Counted from the stretch's first letter, positions 52,764 to 60,998 are shown. The stretch: 64,000 nucleotides of DNA from Salinispora pacifica CNR114 (GCF_000514775.1 NZ_AZWO01000030.1:1-64000), one strand, 5' to 3'. Notes: generated by a model from the sequence alone, not told the origin. Numbers and translations are program-made.

Positions 52764-55253
52764 CTAACGGGACTCAACCTCGTCGATCCGCTCCGCGCCG
52801 AACGCCTCGCGGAGCAGCCGCACCGCCTGCTCCTCACTGGACTGACGGGCGGTCCGCTCATCAATCACCTCGTCCAGCGGCTCGTCCCCCGGATCGAACC
52901 CCTCATGCACCACCGCGGAAGCCGTACCACCACGCGGCGCACCGTCGTAGTCCGGATCGTACGGCGGCTCGCCGGCCCAGTCCGGCTCCGCTATCCGTCG
53001 CGACGGAGCGGAGGAGCGCTGCGACCGCCCCCCGCCGGCAGCCGCCGCCCGGGCAGCGGCGATCGCACTACTCGCCGGGGAACCGCTCGTCACGGACGGC
53101 CGGGATGCGGCCGCAGGCGCCGCCGCACCCGCGCCGGAGACCCGGCCACCACCGGCAGCCGACCCCGCCGACCCTGCTGCTGACGGAGCCGGTCCCGCTG
53201 CTGGTCCTGCCGACGGAGCCGTGGCGGCCGCCCCTGCCCCCCCTGGACGGGCGGTCGCAGGCCACTCCTCGGCCGCGCTGCCGACCGGCTCGGGCGGGGC
53301 AGCAGCCCCGCCGGGGCGCGCCGGCTCTGGCCACTCCTGCTCCTCGGCGGACCCGGCGGGGTGCCGGGCCGCACCATCAGCCGCCCCGCCGCCGGCCGCC
53401 CCGCCGCCGGCCGACGAGCGGGTCGGAGCGGCTGGAGCCGGCTCCGGCCGAGCCGGCGCGGCCGCAGGCCGGGCCGGGCTGCCGGCGCGGGCCCCGGCAG
53501 CGGGTCCGCCGACCCGCTCACCGGCCACCTCGCACCTGATCTGCCAGCGCTCGCCCAGCTCCTCGTGGAGGGACTCGATAAGCAGATCCGGCTCGTTGGC
53601 GAGCGCCTGGGCGTGAAACGGATACCGGAAGGCCAGCACGAGGGTCTGACCGTCGACCTCGTGGACCGTCGCCTCCCGCGCCCAGGCAGCGGCCTTCTTG
53701 CTCTTGCGACCCACCAGGCCGACCACCTCCGACCAGCGCCGCCGTACCGCGGCCGCGTCGAGTGGGCCCGGGCCGGTCGTACCCGGCCGGGGCGGCTCGG
53801 GCGTGGCCGGGTCGGGCATGACCGCCGGCCGGGGGGAGGTACGGCGAGCATCGTCGGACGCGGCCGGACCAGCCGGGCCCGCCGTACTCGCGGACGTCGC
53901 GGTAGCCGCCGGGCGAGGCGGGGAGTCGGCTGCCGGCGCGGAAGACGGGCCGGCAGCCGGTGTGGAAGGCGTACCAACTGCCGGGGCAGGGGCCGCCGGC
54001 ACGGGAGACGAGCCAGTAGTCGGCGGGGCAGGGGCAGCCAGCGTGGCGGAAGTCGGCGCGGGGGCAGCGGCCGGTGGGGCACCGGCACCGGCGGCCGTGA
54101 GTCGACGCTCCAGAGTTTCGAGGCGTTGCAGGAGGCCAACGGTCGAGTCATCGGCACCGGGCAACAGCAGCCGGGCGCAGATCAGCTCCAGCAGCAGCCG
54201 GGGGGCGGTGGCACCCCGCATCTCGACCAGGCCGTCGTGCACGATGTCGGCGCACCGGGACAGGGTGCCCGGCCCAAGCCGCTGCGCCTGGGCGGTCATC
54301 CGCTCGATCTGGTCAGCCGGGCCATCCACCAGGCCCTTCGGCGCGGCGTCCGGCACCCGCTGGAGGATGATCAGGTCACGCAGGCGCTCCAGCAGGTCAG
54401 CGGCGAACCGACGCGGGTCGTGGCCGGCGCCGACGATCCGGTCAACGGTGGCGTACGCCGCCGCACCGTCCCCCGCGGCGAGCGCGTCGCACATCTCGTC
54501 GATCAGCGCCGAGTCGGTGACACCGAGCAGCGCGGCGGCCCGGGCGTAGGTGACGCCCTCCGGGCCGGCCCCGGCGATGAGCTGGTCGAGCACCGAGAGA
54601 CTGTCCCGGGCGCTGCCGCCACCGGCGCGCACGACGAGGGGGAAGACCGCCGGCTCAACCTGGACCCCCTCGGCCTGGCAGAGCTGTTCCAGGTAGGGCC
54701 GGAGCACCTTCGGCGGGATCAGCCGGAACGGGTAGTGGTGGGTCCGCGACTTGATCGTGCCGAGGACCTTCTCCGGCTCGGTGGTGGCGAAGATGAACTT
54801 GACGTACTCCGGGGGCTCCTCGACCAGCTTAAGCAGCGCGTTGAAGCCGGCCGACGAGACCATGTGCGCCTCGTCGATGACGTAGATCTTGAAGCGGCTC
54901 TGCGCGGGCGCGAAGAACGCCTTCTCGCGCAGCTCCCGCGCGTCGTCAACACCGCCGTGACTGGCCGCGTCGATCTCGATGACATCGATCGAACCGGCAC
55001 CATCGGTAGCCAACGCCCGACAGGAGGGGCAGGTCCCACAGGGCTCCGGGGTCGGGCCATGCTCGCAGTTCAGCGACCGGGCCAGGATGCGGGCACTGGA
55101 GGTCTTGCCACAGCCACGCGGCCCAGAGAAGAGGTACGCGTGATTGAGCCGCCCGCTGCGCAGCGCCTGCGACAACGGCTCGGTGACGTGCTCCTGCCCG
55201 ATAACCTCGGCGAAGGTACGTGGCCGGTACTTGCGGTAGAGCGCCAGCGCCAC
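52764..55253 (-). CDS. dnaX: DNA polymerase III subunits gamma/tau
   Basis: 829 aa from GTG 55251-55253 (AGGAGG nine bases upstream); the frame is open to 55415 into the SRP RNA side. LYRKYRPRTFAEVIGQEHVT, Walker A SGPRGCGKTSSARILARSLN at about residue 44, zinc cysteines CEHGP...CGTCPSC, Walker B VIDEAHMVSSAGFNALLKLV, and SRC-like GGSARDSLSVLDQLIAGAG. Residues about 430-560 and 630-780 are Ala/Pro/Gly-rich linkers around a tau-like C-terminal domain. The clamp-loader ATPase of the replisome. Confidence 0.95.
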   Translation of the reverse strand: MALALYRKYRPRTFAEVIGQEHVTEPLSQALRSGRLNHAYLFSGPRGCGKTSSARILARSLNCEHGPTPEPCGTCPSCRALATDGAGSIDVIEIDAASHGGVDDARELREKAFFAPAQSRFKIYVIDEAHMVSSAGFNALLKLVEEPPEYVKFIFATTEPEKVLGTIKSRTHHYPFRLIPPKVLRPYLEQLCQAEGVQVEPAVFPLVVRAGGGSARDSLSVLDQLIAGAGPEGVTYARAAALLGVTDSALIDEMCDALAAGDGAAAYATVDRIVGAGHDPRRFAADLLERLRDLIILQRVPDAAPKGLVDGPADQIERMTAQAQRLGPGTLSRCADIVHDGLVEMRGATAPRLLLELICARLLLPGADDSTVGLLQRLETLERRLTAAGAGAPPAAAPAPTSATLAAPAPPTTGSSPVPAAPAPAVGTPSTPAAGPSSAPAADSPPRPAATATSASTAGPAGPAASDDARRTSPRPAVMPDPATPEPPRPGTTGPGPLDAAAVRRRWSEVVGLVGRKSKKAAAWAREATVHEVDGQTLVLAFRYPFHAQALANEPDLLIESLHEELGERWQIRCEVAGERVGGPAAGARAGSPARPAAAPARPEPAPAAPTRSSAGGGAAGGGAADGAARHPAGSAEEQEWPEPARPGGAAAPPEPVGSAAEEWPATARPGGAGAAATAPSAGPAAGPAPSAAGSAGSAAGGGRVSGAGAAAPAAASRPSVTSGSPASSAIAAARAAAAGGGRSQRSSAPSRRIAEPDWAGEPPYDPDYDGAPRGGTASAVVHEGFDPGDEPLDEVIDERTARQSSEEQAVRLLREAFGAERIDEVESR

Positions 55254-55420
55254 AGCGTCCCGCCTCCTCTCGACCGAGCCATTCTGCGCCGGTCCGGCCC
55301 GGGTGACCACCCGCCCCGCTGGCCCCGGGGCAAGGAAGGAGCCGGATTGACGCCCGCTTAACAGAAGGAGCCTTTGCTGACAAGGCAGCTCAGCGGCAGG
55401 CGCCGACGGCGGCACCGAAA

Positions 55421-55512
55421 GGCCCCCCGTGCACCCGCCAGAGCCCGCTTATCCTTGCTGCCTTCCGGCCCTGGGGAGGTTCACGAGATGCACGCCGCAC
55501 GGGGGGTGCAGA
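55421..55512 (-). ncRNA. ffs: Signal recognition particle RNA (small, 4.5S type)
   Basis: On the minus strand the sequence contains GGGCCGGAAGGCAGCAAGG, the conserved apical GGAA tetraloop and asymmetric internal loop bound by Ffh. The flanks CACCCCCCGTGC and GGGTGCACGGGGGG close the long hairpin. Ends are approximate. Its place next to dnaX is conserved in many Gram-positive bacteria. Confidence 0.85.
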
Positions 55513-55589
55513 CAGCCTACCCGACCGAGTGTCGATCACCGGGGGGTGGTGGGGTGGGCACCCCCGACCGGACCTGTATCCTGTTCGGC

Positions 55590-55674
55590 GGAGGATTCGC
55601 CTAGAGGCCTAGGGCGCACGCTTGGAAAGCGTGTTGGGTTCACACCCTCACGAGTTCGAATCTCGTATCCTCCG
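55590..55674 (+). tRNA. tRNA-Ser (anticodon GGA)
   Basis: Acceptor arms GGAGGAT / ATCCTCC with discriminator G, D arm GCCTAGAGGC, anticodon stem CACGC/GCGTG with loop TTGGAAA (GGA at 55624-55626), a long class II variable arm, and T arm GAGTTCGAATCTC. No CCA is encoded. Its 3' end is the probable insertion site of the integrative element that follows. Confidence 0.97.
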
Positions 55675-55695
55675 CTCGCCTGAGCAGGAAAACAA

Positions 55696-55726
55696 CAGGG
55701 CCGGCCCCCACGGGGGACCGGCCCTG
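55696..55726. terminator. Terminator between tRNA-Ser and integrase
   Basis: CAGGGCCGGCCCCC pairs with GGGGGACCGGCCCTG (one bulged A) around AC. It sits 21 bp after the tRNA and can serve both the tRNA and the convergent integrase gene. Confidence 0.8.
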
Positions 55727-55728
55727 AG

Positions 55729-55765
55729 TCGTCTCTACAGTCGCTCTCGTCTCAGTTGTCGTCTC
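55729..55765. repeat. Three TCGTCTC direct repeats next to the integrase gene
   Basis: TCGTCTC occurs at 55729-55735, 55747-55753 and 55759-55765 between the tRNA-side terminator and the end of the integrase gene. Spaced short direct repeats at this position could be arm-type integrase binding sites; this is inference. Confidence 0.4.
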
Positions 55766-55772
55766 ACTTGCC

Positions 55773-57029
55773 CTATTCCGGCTCGTCGGACGGCGGCTCG
55801 GTAGCCGGCTCCCCCGACCCGCTCGGCGGGTCACCCCAGAGCATTCCGCCGAGTTGCTGCGCGATGTCCCGGCGTACCTGGTCGGTCATGTGCTGGTACC
55901 GAACGGCCATCGCTGAGTTGGACCAGCCCATGATGCCCATCACGGCGCGGCCGGAGACACCGAGAACCAGGAGCACGGTGGCGGCAGTGTGCCGAGCGTC
56001 GTGCAGCCGGCCGTCCCGCACTCCGGCGAGCTTGAGAAGCCGTTTCCACTCGTCGTAGTCCGTCGCCTGGTGGATCGCCTCGCCGGTCGGCGAGGCGAAT
56101 ACCCATCCTTCGTCCTGCCAGAGTTGCGCAGCGATGTCGCGCTCGGCGTCCTGTTCTTTCCGGTGCCGCCGCAGCAGGTCGACCAGGGCATCCGGCAGGC
56201 CGATGGAGCGGCGGCCGGCACGGGATTTCGTGTCCGCCGCAACCGGCCGCTCGTTCACCCGCTCGGGGCATTGACCGGGCAACTCCTGTTCGCACTTCCC
56301 ATCGCAGCCATGCCGCCATTTCGGCCGAAGCAATGCGCGGCGCACGGTCAACGATCCGTTGTCCAAATCCACGTCCGGCCATTTCAGGCCGAGCGCTTCA
56401 CCCTGACGCAGGCCGAGCGCCAGGGCCACCGCCCACCGGGCGCTGTTCCGCCGGGACGCTGCCGCACGCAGGATTGCCTGTACCTCCGGCACGGAGTACG
56501 GCTGCACCTCGGAATCCGGCAGGCGGGGCGGCTTGGCCAGCGCGGCAGGATTCCGGGCGAGATGGCCACGGCGGACCGCCTCGCCGAGTGCCGTGCGGAT
56601 AGTCCGGTGCGCCTGGTGGGCGGTGCCGGCCGCGCTGCCGTTGGCCATCATTCGGACGTACAGCCGTTCCAGGTGTTCCGGCTCCAGGCGGTCAAGGCGG
56701 TGGGCACCGACGCCGGGAGTTAGATGCCGACGAACGGCGACCCGGTAGCCGTCGAGCGTGTTCGTACGGACTACTGGGCCGGCGATGTTCTCGACCCAAT
56801 GCGTTAGCCACTTCTCGACTGTCCAGCGGCTTCCCGGCTTCCGAACCGTGCCGTTGTCGCGCTCCCGTTCCAGGGCACGAACCTTGCGGATTACCTCGGC
56901 CTCGGTCTTCGCCTGAACGTGCCGCCGGTCGGGCCTGCCGTCGTCCTTGACGCCGACGGTTACCCGGCCGTGCCAGTAGCCGTCACCGCCCTTGTAGATG
57001 CTGGATGCGCCGTTCGGCTTTCTTCCCAC
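55773..57029 (-). CDS. Tyrosine recombinase integrase
   Basis: 418 aa. N-terminal arm/AP2-like part (SSIYKGGDGYWHGRVTVGVK), core-binding domain (VEKWLTHWVENIAGPVVRTN), and catalytic domain with Arg in ALGLRQGEALGLKW, His-x-x-Arg in LHDARHTAATVLLVLG, and the Tyr in MGWSNSAMAVRYQHM. It lies 99 bp from the tRNA-Ser with its 3' end towards it, as in pSAM2-type elements. An insertion of Cys/His-containing sequence (HGCDGKCEQELPGQCPE) before the second catalytic block is notable. Confidence 0.95.
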   Translation of the reverse strand: MGRKPNGASSIYKGGDGYWHGRVTVGVKDDGRPDRRHVQAKTEAEVIRKVRALERERDNGTVRKPGSRWTVEKWLTHWVENIAGPVVRTNTLDGYRVAVRRHLTPGVGAHRLDRLEPEHLERLYVRMMANGSAAGTAHQAHRTIRTALGEAVRRGHLARNPAALAKPPRLPDSEVQPYSVPEVQAILRAAASRRNSARWAVALALGLRQGEALGLKWPDVDLDNGSLTVRRALLRPKWRHGCDGKCEQELPGQCPERVNERPVAADTKSRAGRRSIGLPDALVDLLRRHRKEQDAERDIAAQLWQDEGWVFASPTGEAIHQATDYDEWKRLLKLAGVRDGRLHDARHTAATVLLVLGVSGRAVMGIMGWSNSAMAVRYQHMTDQVRRDIAQQLGGMLWGDPPSGSGEPATEPPSDEPE

Positions 57030-57044
57030 TCGTCGGGCCTTTCG

Positions 57045-57257
57045 TCAGGCGGCGTGGTTGAGTTGCGTCGGGTTGGACAGGAGGTTCTGTACGTACTCGT
57101 CAAGGCAGAAGGTGGGAACTCGACGCAGACGGCCGATGGTGACGGTGCGAATCTGGCCCGTCTTGATCAGGGCATACATAGTGGTACGGCCGACGCCGAG
57201 ACGCTCTGCGGCCTGCTCGATAGTCAGAACCAGGTAATGGTCGGGGGTGGTGGTCAT
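57045..57257 (-). CDS. Excisionase (MerR-type helix-turn-helix)
   Basis: 70 aa. LTIEQAAERLGVGRTTMYAL then IKTGQIRTVTIGRLRRVP is the Xis-type winged helix that bends att DNA for excision. It ends 15 bp before the integrase start and overlaps the stop of the small upstream gene (ATGA), so small protein, xis and int form one transcript. Confidence 0.92.
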   Translation of the reverse strand: MTTTPDHYLVLTIEQAAERLGVGRTTMYALIKTGQIRTVTIGRLRRVPTFCLDEYVQNLLSNPTQLNHAA

Positions 57258-57421
57258 GGGCGGGGGTCCTCCCTCGGGGTGGCGTGGAGGTAGATGCGCT
57301 GGAACATCGGGGGACGGTGGTCGGGGGAGGGCCGGCTGATCTGCCGGATGTGCAGCACCTGGGTGATGGCGGTGAGTGCTGTGGCTGTTTCAGCGGATGT
57401 GCCGTGCAGCCTGATTCGCAT
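57254..57421 (-). CDS. 55-residue conserved element protein
   Basis: ATG at 57419-57421 preceded by GGAAGG eight bases upstream; the stop overlaps the xis start (ATGA). The protein begins MRIRLHGTSAETATALTAIT and contains MFQRIYLHAT. These segments resemble GTAAELDAITAVL and YRIYLRLTIAA in the 90-aa protein at 59711-59983, so the two are paralogues. Function unknown. The ATGA coupling and paralogy support it despite its size. Confidence 0.75.
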   Translation of the reverse strand: MRIRLHGTSAETATALTAITQVLHIRQISRPSPDHRPPMFQRIYLHATPREDPRP

Positions 57422-57497
57422 GGTGAGCGCCTTCCGGCCGGTGTGGGTCGCGTGTGGAGGATCGGTCGAGCGGTGCGGCAGTGGGGCGTAGAGCGGC

Positions 57498-57580
57498 CCG
57501 CTGAGAGCGCCGTAGGGCCAAGATCTGTGGTGTCTTGGTGTGAAGGGGTGGGTCCGCCTCGCTTCAGGGGCTCTCAGCGG
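57498..57580. repeat. Spaced 11-bp inverted repeat in the element's intergenic region
   Basis: CCGCTGAGAGC (57498-57508) and GCTCTCAGCGG (57570-57580) match perfectly across 61 bp in the gene-free stretch 57422-57637 upstream of the xis operon. No gene was found in this stretch. A regulator or replication function is possible. Confidence 0.6.
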
Positions 57581-57637
57581 GTGGCGTGAGTGGCTGTTTG
57601 CTTGCGCGTGTCGGTGAGGGTGTGCGGGGGTGAAGGT

Positions 57638-57714
57638 GGCCTGCCAGAACCGCCAGAACTGCCAGAACCTGTGAGGGGTGGGGGTTGTGGCGGTTGTGGC
57701 GGTTCTGGCAGGCC
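57638..57714. repeat. Long inverted repeat built from GCCAGAAC units
   Basis: The arms 57638-57659 and 57693-57714 match at 21 of 22 positions. The left side holds three consecutive GCCAGAAC units at 10-bp steps, the right side the inverse (GTTCTGGC and a GTTGTGGC variant). It begins 3 bp after the DUF3987-gene stop. It could be a terminator or iteron-like replication site. Confidence 0.8.
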
Positions 57715-57716
57715 GG

Positions 57717-59666
57717 TTACGCCGTCTGTCGGGGTAGTTCTCGGACGGGTGCGGTGGGTTGGTGTATGTGGGGGTGCACTAGGTAGGTCGGGGAGGGTGG
57801 TCGGCCTCCGGTTCGGGGACGCTCTGGTGTTTCTGTCTGTCGGAGGTAGCCGTGTGATTCGAGGGCTGCCAGTGGTGCGTCGAAGTCTGCGGCGGTGGGT
57901 AGCTGGGCCGATTTGAGTGCGCGGAACGCCTCGCGTTTGGTGAAGGTGGTCGCCCCGGTGCGTTCGATCCATGCGGCGATGTGTCGGGCGTTGTGGGTGG
58001 CTTTGTCGGCGCCCATGTCGGAGAATGCGGCGAGGGCGTGGGCGGCGAAGTACTCTCCGAGCAGCGCGGCCTGGTCGATGGTGTCGGCGGTGACGGGCTT
58101 GCCCCATCCGTCGCGCAGGTGTTCGGCGAGGTGGATCAGTCCGGCGATGCGGACGATGGCGCCGGTGTATTTGCTGCCCCAGTCCACGACGTGTCCCCAT
58201 GCGCCTCCAGGTGCGAGACGTGGCTCTATCTGACACTCGATTTCCAGTACTCTCTCGTTTGCCTCTGGGGTGAGCGGGAGGACGGCGGGGTCGGTCCACT
58301 CGGCGAGGGTCGTCACCATCGCGCCGAGGTTGGTCGCGTAGGTGGTGGCGACGGATTCGGGTACCGGGTCTGCTCCGGGCTTTCGCCGGCCCACGGTGTT
58401 CTCGGGCAGGCTGAACAAGATTCTCGCCAACAGTCCTTTGCCTCGGAAGCCGGGCATCCCGGCGAGGTCTCGAAGTACCTCGGGTTGCAACGCCAGACCG
58501 AGGGTGAGCGCGGGATGTTTGATGTGTTCGGGGTCGCGGGATCGGCGGTTGACCCGCATCATGTCTCCGGCGTGTCCTTTCAAGAACACTTCCAGGTTTG
58601 GGGTGCCGCTGTATCTCCCGGCGATGGTGGCGAAGATCCCGCCCTCAGGTGAGAGAACGGCGAGGCGTCCGCCTTGCTCGGCGAGTAGTGACGCGGCTTC
58701 TTCGCTGGTCACGTCATCGGCGATCAGTTGCGGTAGGACAGGGACGGTTACGGCATCGGCGTGCATCGCGGCGGCGGTGGCTTCGGCGAGCAGGGTGTCT
58801 CGGCCGGAGGCATCGGCGTTCGCGGCGGCGAGGGCGGTCTTCTCAGCGGCTTTGCTGGCGACTCGGGCAGATAGCTCCGCTTCCACGATCGCGGGTTTGG
58901 TGCGTTCCACCATGATCTGCTCAGCGGCCAACAGCGGGGCGGTCATGGCGGCGAACACGGCCGACTTTCGACTGCCCGGCGGGAGGGCAACGACAGTAAA
59001 CAGGTTGGTCGGCTCCCGCCATGATCCTCTTACTTCTACTTCGGCGCGGCCTCCGGCGGCGGTGGACAGGGCGGCCAGGGCGATGCATCCGGCCAGGTCG
59101 ACGGGGGTTTGGGTGAACTCGGCGACGCCGTGCACCATCTCGGCGACCCAGGCGGGTAGGGCGTGGCTGGGGAAGTCGGGTAGGTGTCGGTGGTCGCCGA
59201 GCGGGATTAGCGGCGGCCATTGCGCGCCGTCTGAGGCTTGGTCGAGTATCGCCCGGCCGGCAGCGACGAGGTCGGCTACGTCGGTGCCGGCCTCGGCGCG
59301 TTGGGCGAGGTAGGTGCCGAGGTCGGCGACCTGGCGGCGGCGGGCGTGTTCGACCACGATCCGCGCGTAATGCGGGGCGTTCGCGGCGGTGGGCACGGTG
59401 GCGATGAGGGTGTGCAGGTATGGGGCTCCACCCACCATGCCCAGGTCGCCGACCTCGGCGAGGCGGCCAGCTACCGCGATCGGGTCGATCGGCTGTGCGG
59501 CGGCGTGCATGTGGCACAGCGTTTCCCAGAGTCGGGTGTGTGCGGGCCGGTAGAAGTCGGCCGGGGTGAGGGTGGTGGCTAGGTCGGCGACCACCCCGGG
59601 GGCGAGTAGAGCGGCACCGATCACGGCCTGTTCGGCCGTGAGGTCGTGTGTGGGTGGTCGAGTCAT
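57717..59666 (-). CDS. DnaB-N plus DUF3987 protein, candidate replication protein of the element
   Basis: 649 aa. Residues 1-110 match the DnaB helicase N-terminal domain (LTAEQAVIGAALLAPGVVAD; ADFYRPAHTRLWETLCHMHA). The rest resembles YfjI/DUF3987 proteins of mobile elements, with a P-loop-like ALPPGSRKSAVFAAM near residue 230 (Arg in place of the usual Gly before Lys-Ser) and SPEGGIFATIAGRYSGTPNL. It has no DnaB helicase core. Known element replication proteins (RepSA, RepAM, prim-pol) are not otherwise visible, so this is the best replication candidate; it may also be an accessory ATPase. Confidence 0.75.
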   Translation of the reverse strand: MTRPPTHDLTAEQAVIGAALLAPGVVADLATTLTPADFYRPAHTRLWETLCHMHAAAQPIDPIAVAGRLAEVGDLGMVGGAPYLHTLIATVPTAANAPHYARIVVEHARRRQVADLGTYLAQRAEAGTDVADLVAAGRAILDQASDGAQWPPLIPLGDHRHLPDFPSHALPAWVAEMVHGVAEFTQTPVDLAGCIALAALSTAAGGRAEVEVRGSWREPTNLFTVVALPPGSRKSAVFAAMTAPLLAAEQIMVERTKPAIVEAELSARVASKAAEKTALAAANADASGRDTLLAEATAAAMHADAVTVPVLPQLIADDVTSEEAASLLAEQGGRLAVLSPEGGIFATIAGRYSGTPNLEVFLKGHAGDMMRVNRRSRDPEHIKHPALTLGLALQPEVLRDLAGMPGFRGKGLLARILFSLPENTVGRRKPGADPVPESVATTYATNLGAMVTTLAEWTDPAVLPLTPEANERVLEIECQIEPRLAPGGAWGHVVDWGSKYTGAIVRIAGLIHLAEHLRDGWGKPVTADTIDQAALLGEYFAAHALAAFSDMGADKATHNARHIAAWIERTGATTFTKREAFRALKSAQLPTAADFDAPLAALESHGYLRQTETPERPRTGGRPPSPTYLVHPHIHQPTAPVRELPRQTA

Positions 59667-59710
59667 AAGCCACCTCCAAGAGCGAATTCGGGAAAGCGGA
59701 GCGGGCGGGG

Positions 59711-59983
59711 TTAGACGGCGCGGCGGCGAGCGCGGGCAGCGTCCAGGTCAAGGACTGCTGCCTCGTGAGTCGCCGGTCGACGAGACGCGGGTCCAGGTGC
59801 GGGTGCGGCGATGGTGAGGCGCAGGTAGATGCGGTATCGGCCGGTGTCGGCTCCCGCCAGGCGGTGCCGCGTACCGCTGTGGATGATCTGTCCGGCGGCG
59901 GTCAGGACGGCGGTGATGGCGTCCAGTTCAGCTGCCGTGCCGGTCGCCCACATTTCCGCTCCGACCAGGCGGGATGCGGTCAT
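59711..59983 (-). CDS. 90-aa conserved element protein
   Basis: Its first 55 residues (GTAAELDAITAVLTAAGQI, YRIYLRLTIAAP) resemble the 55-aa protein at 57254-57421. The tail HEAAVLDLDAARARRRAV resembles VVDLDAARSRRQSAA near the N-terminus of the TraB-like protein, suggesting a shared interaction peptide. The start overlaps the upstream stop. Function unknown. Confidence 0.72.
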   Translation of the reverse strand: MTASRLVGAEMWATGTAAELDAITAVLTAAGQIIHSGTRHRLAGADTGRYRIYLRLTIAAPAPGPASRRPATHEAAVLDLDAARARRRAV

Positions 59984-60279
59984 CAGCTACCCCTCTCGGC
60001 CGGGTTCGTGTGGCGATGCGTGTCCTGGGCCGCTCGGGCGCCGAGTTCCAGGTACCAGAGGGTGACCAGGGAGCGCAGGTCGCGCGTTTCGGCTTGGCCG
60101 ATGAGGTCGCGGGCCATGTTCAGCAGTGAGTTCCGTAGTCCCTGGTCGCCGGCGGCCTCGGCACGCCGCCGGGCGGCGTCGATGTCCAGCAGTCGTTTGG
60201 CGAGGAGGTCGACTCGCTGCCGCTGGCTGTCCGGGCGGTGCAGGTCGTCGAGCATGTGGGCACGTGGATGTGCGGTCAT
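59983..60279 (-). CDS. 98-aa helical element protein
   Basis: Predicted mostly helical (QRVDLLAKRLLDIDAARRRA; LRNSLLNMARDLIGQAETRD). No domain recognised. An internal ATG at residue 9 is an alternative start. Coupled to the next gene by a one-base overlap of stop and start. Confidence 0.65.
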   Translation of the reverse strand: MTAHPRAHMLDDLHRPDSQRQRVDLLAKRLLDIDAARRRAEAAGDQGLRNSLLNMARDLIGQAETRDLRSLVTLWYLELGARAAQDTHRHTNPAERGS

Positions 60280-60324
60280 GAGTAGGGCCCGTTCGTGCGA
60301 GGTGGGTGGATGGCGTGAGGGCGG

Positions 60325-60609
60325 CTACCGTCCGGGTCGGGGTCGCGCCGCGATGGCGGCACGGGTGACGGCGTGGCGTAGGTCGCTGAGTAGTCCGACT
60401 AGCTGGCGGCGGGCGGGTAGGTGGCCCGGGGCGAGCGCGACGCGAATGCGTACCTCGGCGTGTTCGCGGCCGTTGTCGGCGCGTACACGTACGAGTACGG
60501 CGCGAGCGCGGCCGGGCAGGTCGATCACGATTTCGGTGGAGCGGTGCTCGCCGAGGTTGCAGCGGTGCCCGCGTGCGCACCATCCGGTGTGCCCGTCGCG
60601 GCGGTTCAT
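60325..60609 (-). CDS. Element protein with CARGHRCNLGEHRS zinc-like motif
   Basis: 94 aa. CARGHRCNLGEHRS contains Cys, His, Cys and His placed like a small metal site. The remainder is a beta-rich stretch (VIDLPGRARAVLVRVRADNG) and a basic helix. Related motif proteins are common in actinomycete integrative elements. ATGA overlap with the upstream gene. Function unknown. Confidence 0.75.
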   Translation of the reverse strand: MNRRDGHTGWCARGHRCNLGEHRSTEIVIDLPGRARAVLVRVRADNGREHAEVRIRVALAPGHLPARRQLVGLLSDLRHAVTRAAIAARPRPGR

Positions 60610-60857
60610 CGCTTGCCTGCCTGGTACTCATCCTTGATGTGGTTGATGACGTGCCGGCCGACGCGCAGCCGTAGCCCGGTGCCCGCGCAGCGGCGGCACT
60701 CCCGCCCGGCGCGGCTGACCGGGGAGCGCTTGCGGCCGGTGCCGTGGCAGGTGCGACAGCGTCCGAACGGGACGGCCACGCACGCGGCGAGGTAACCGAG
60801 CGTGAGCAGGACGAGGGTGAGGCAGGGGGCGGTGGCTAGCAGGGTGCGGGGGGTCAT
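60606..60857 (-). CDS. Membrane-anchored CxxC-G-G zinc-motif protein
   Basis: 83 aa. An N-terminal membrane helix (LTLVLLTLGYLAACVAVPF) is followed by two DnaJ-like half sites, CRTCHGTG and CRRCAGTG, which together can bind one zinc. A short basic tail ends the protein. Widespread next to transfer genes of such elements; role unknown. Confidence 0.78.
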   Translation of the reverse strand: MTPRTLLATAPCLTLVLLTLGYLAACVAVPFGRCRTCHGTGRKRSPVSRAGRECRRCAGTGLRLRVGRHVINHIKDEYQAGKR

Positions 60858-60901
60858 GACAGCCTCCAGGGCCGGTTTCGGGGTGTGTTCGGTGGAGGCC
60901 G

Positions 60902-60989
60902 CTAGATTCCTAGCGTCCTGATCAGGGTTCGGATGCCGTCCTAGGGGTGGTCCTAGGTCTAGGAGGTGCCTGCTCCTAGACCTAGGACC
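60902..60989. promoter_or_regulatory. CTAG-rich repeat cluster with 17-bp perfect palindrome
   Basis: Seven CTAG tetranucleotides lie in 88 bp. The core is a perfect inverted repeat GGTCCTAGGTCTAGGAG (60949-60965) / CTCCTAGACCTAGGACC (60973-60989) with a 7-nt loop, ten bases after the TraB-like stop. It may be a terminator, a repressor site for the small-gene operon, or the cis-acting transfer locus. Confidence 0.7.
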
Positions 60990-60998
60990 GATCGCGGG

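Noticed and set aside
53361-55361. 666-codon open frame opposite dnaX
   Set aside because: Antisense of a conserved gene; open only because GC-rich DNA lacks stops.
55254-55415. N-terminal extension of DnaX
   Set aside because: Conserved DnaX sequence starts at the GTG at 55253 with AGGAGG upstream; the extension lacks similarity to the family.
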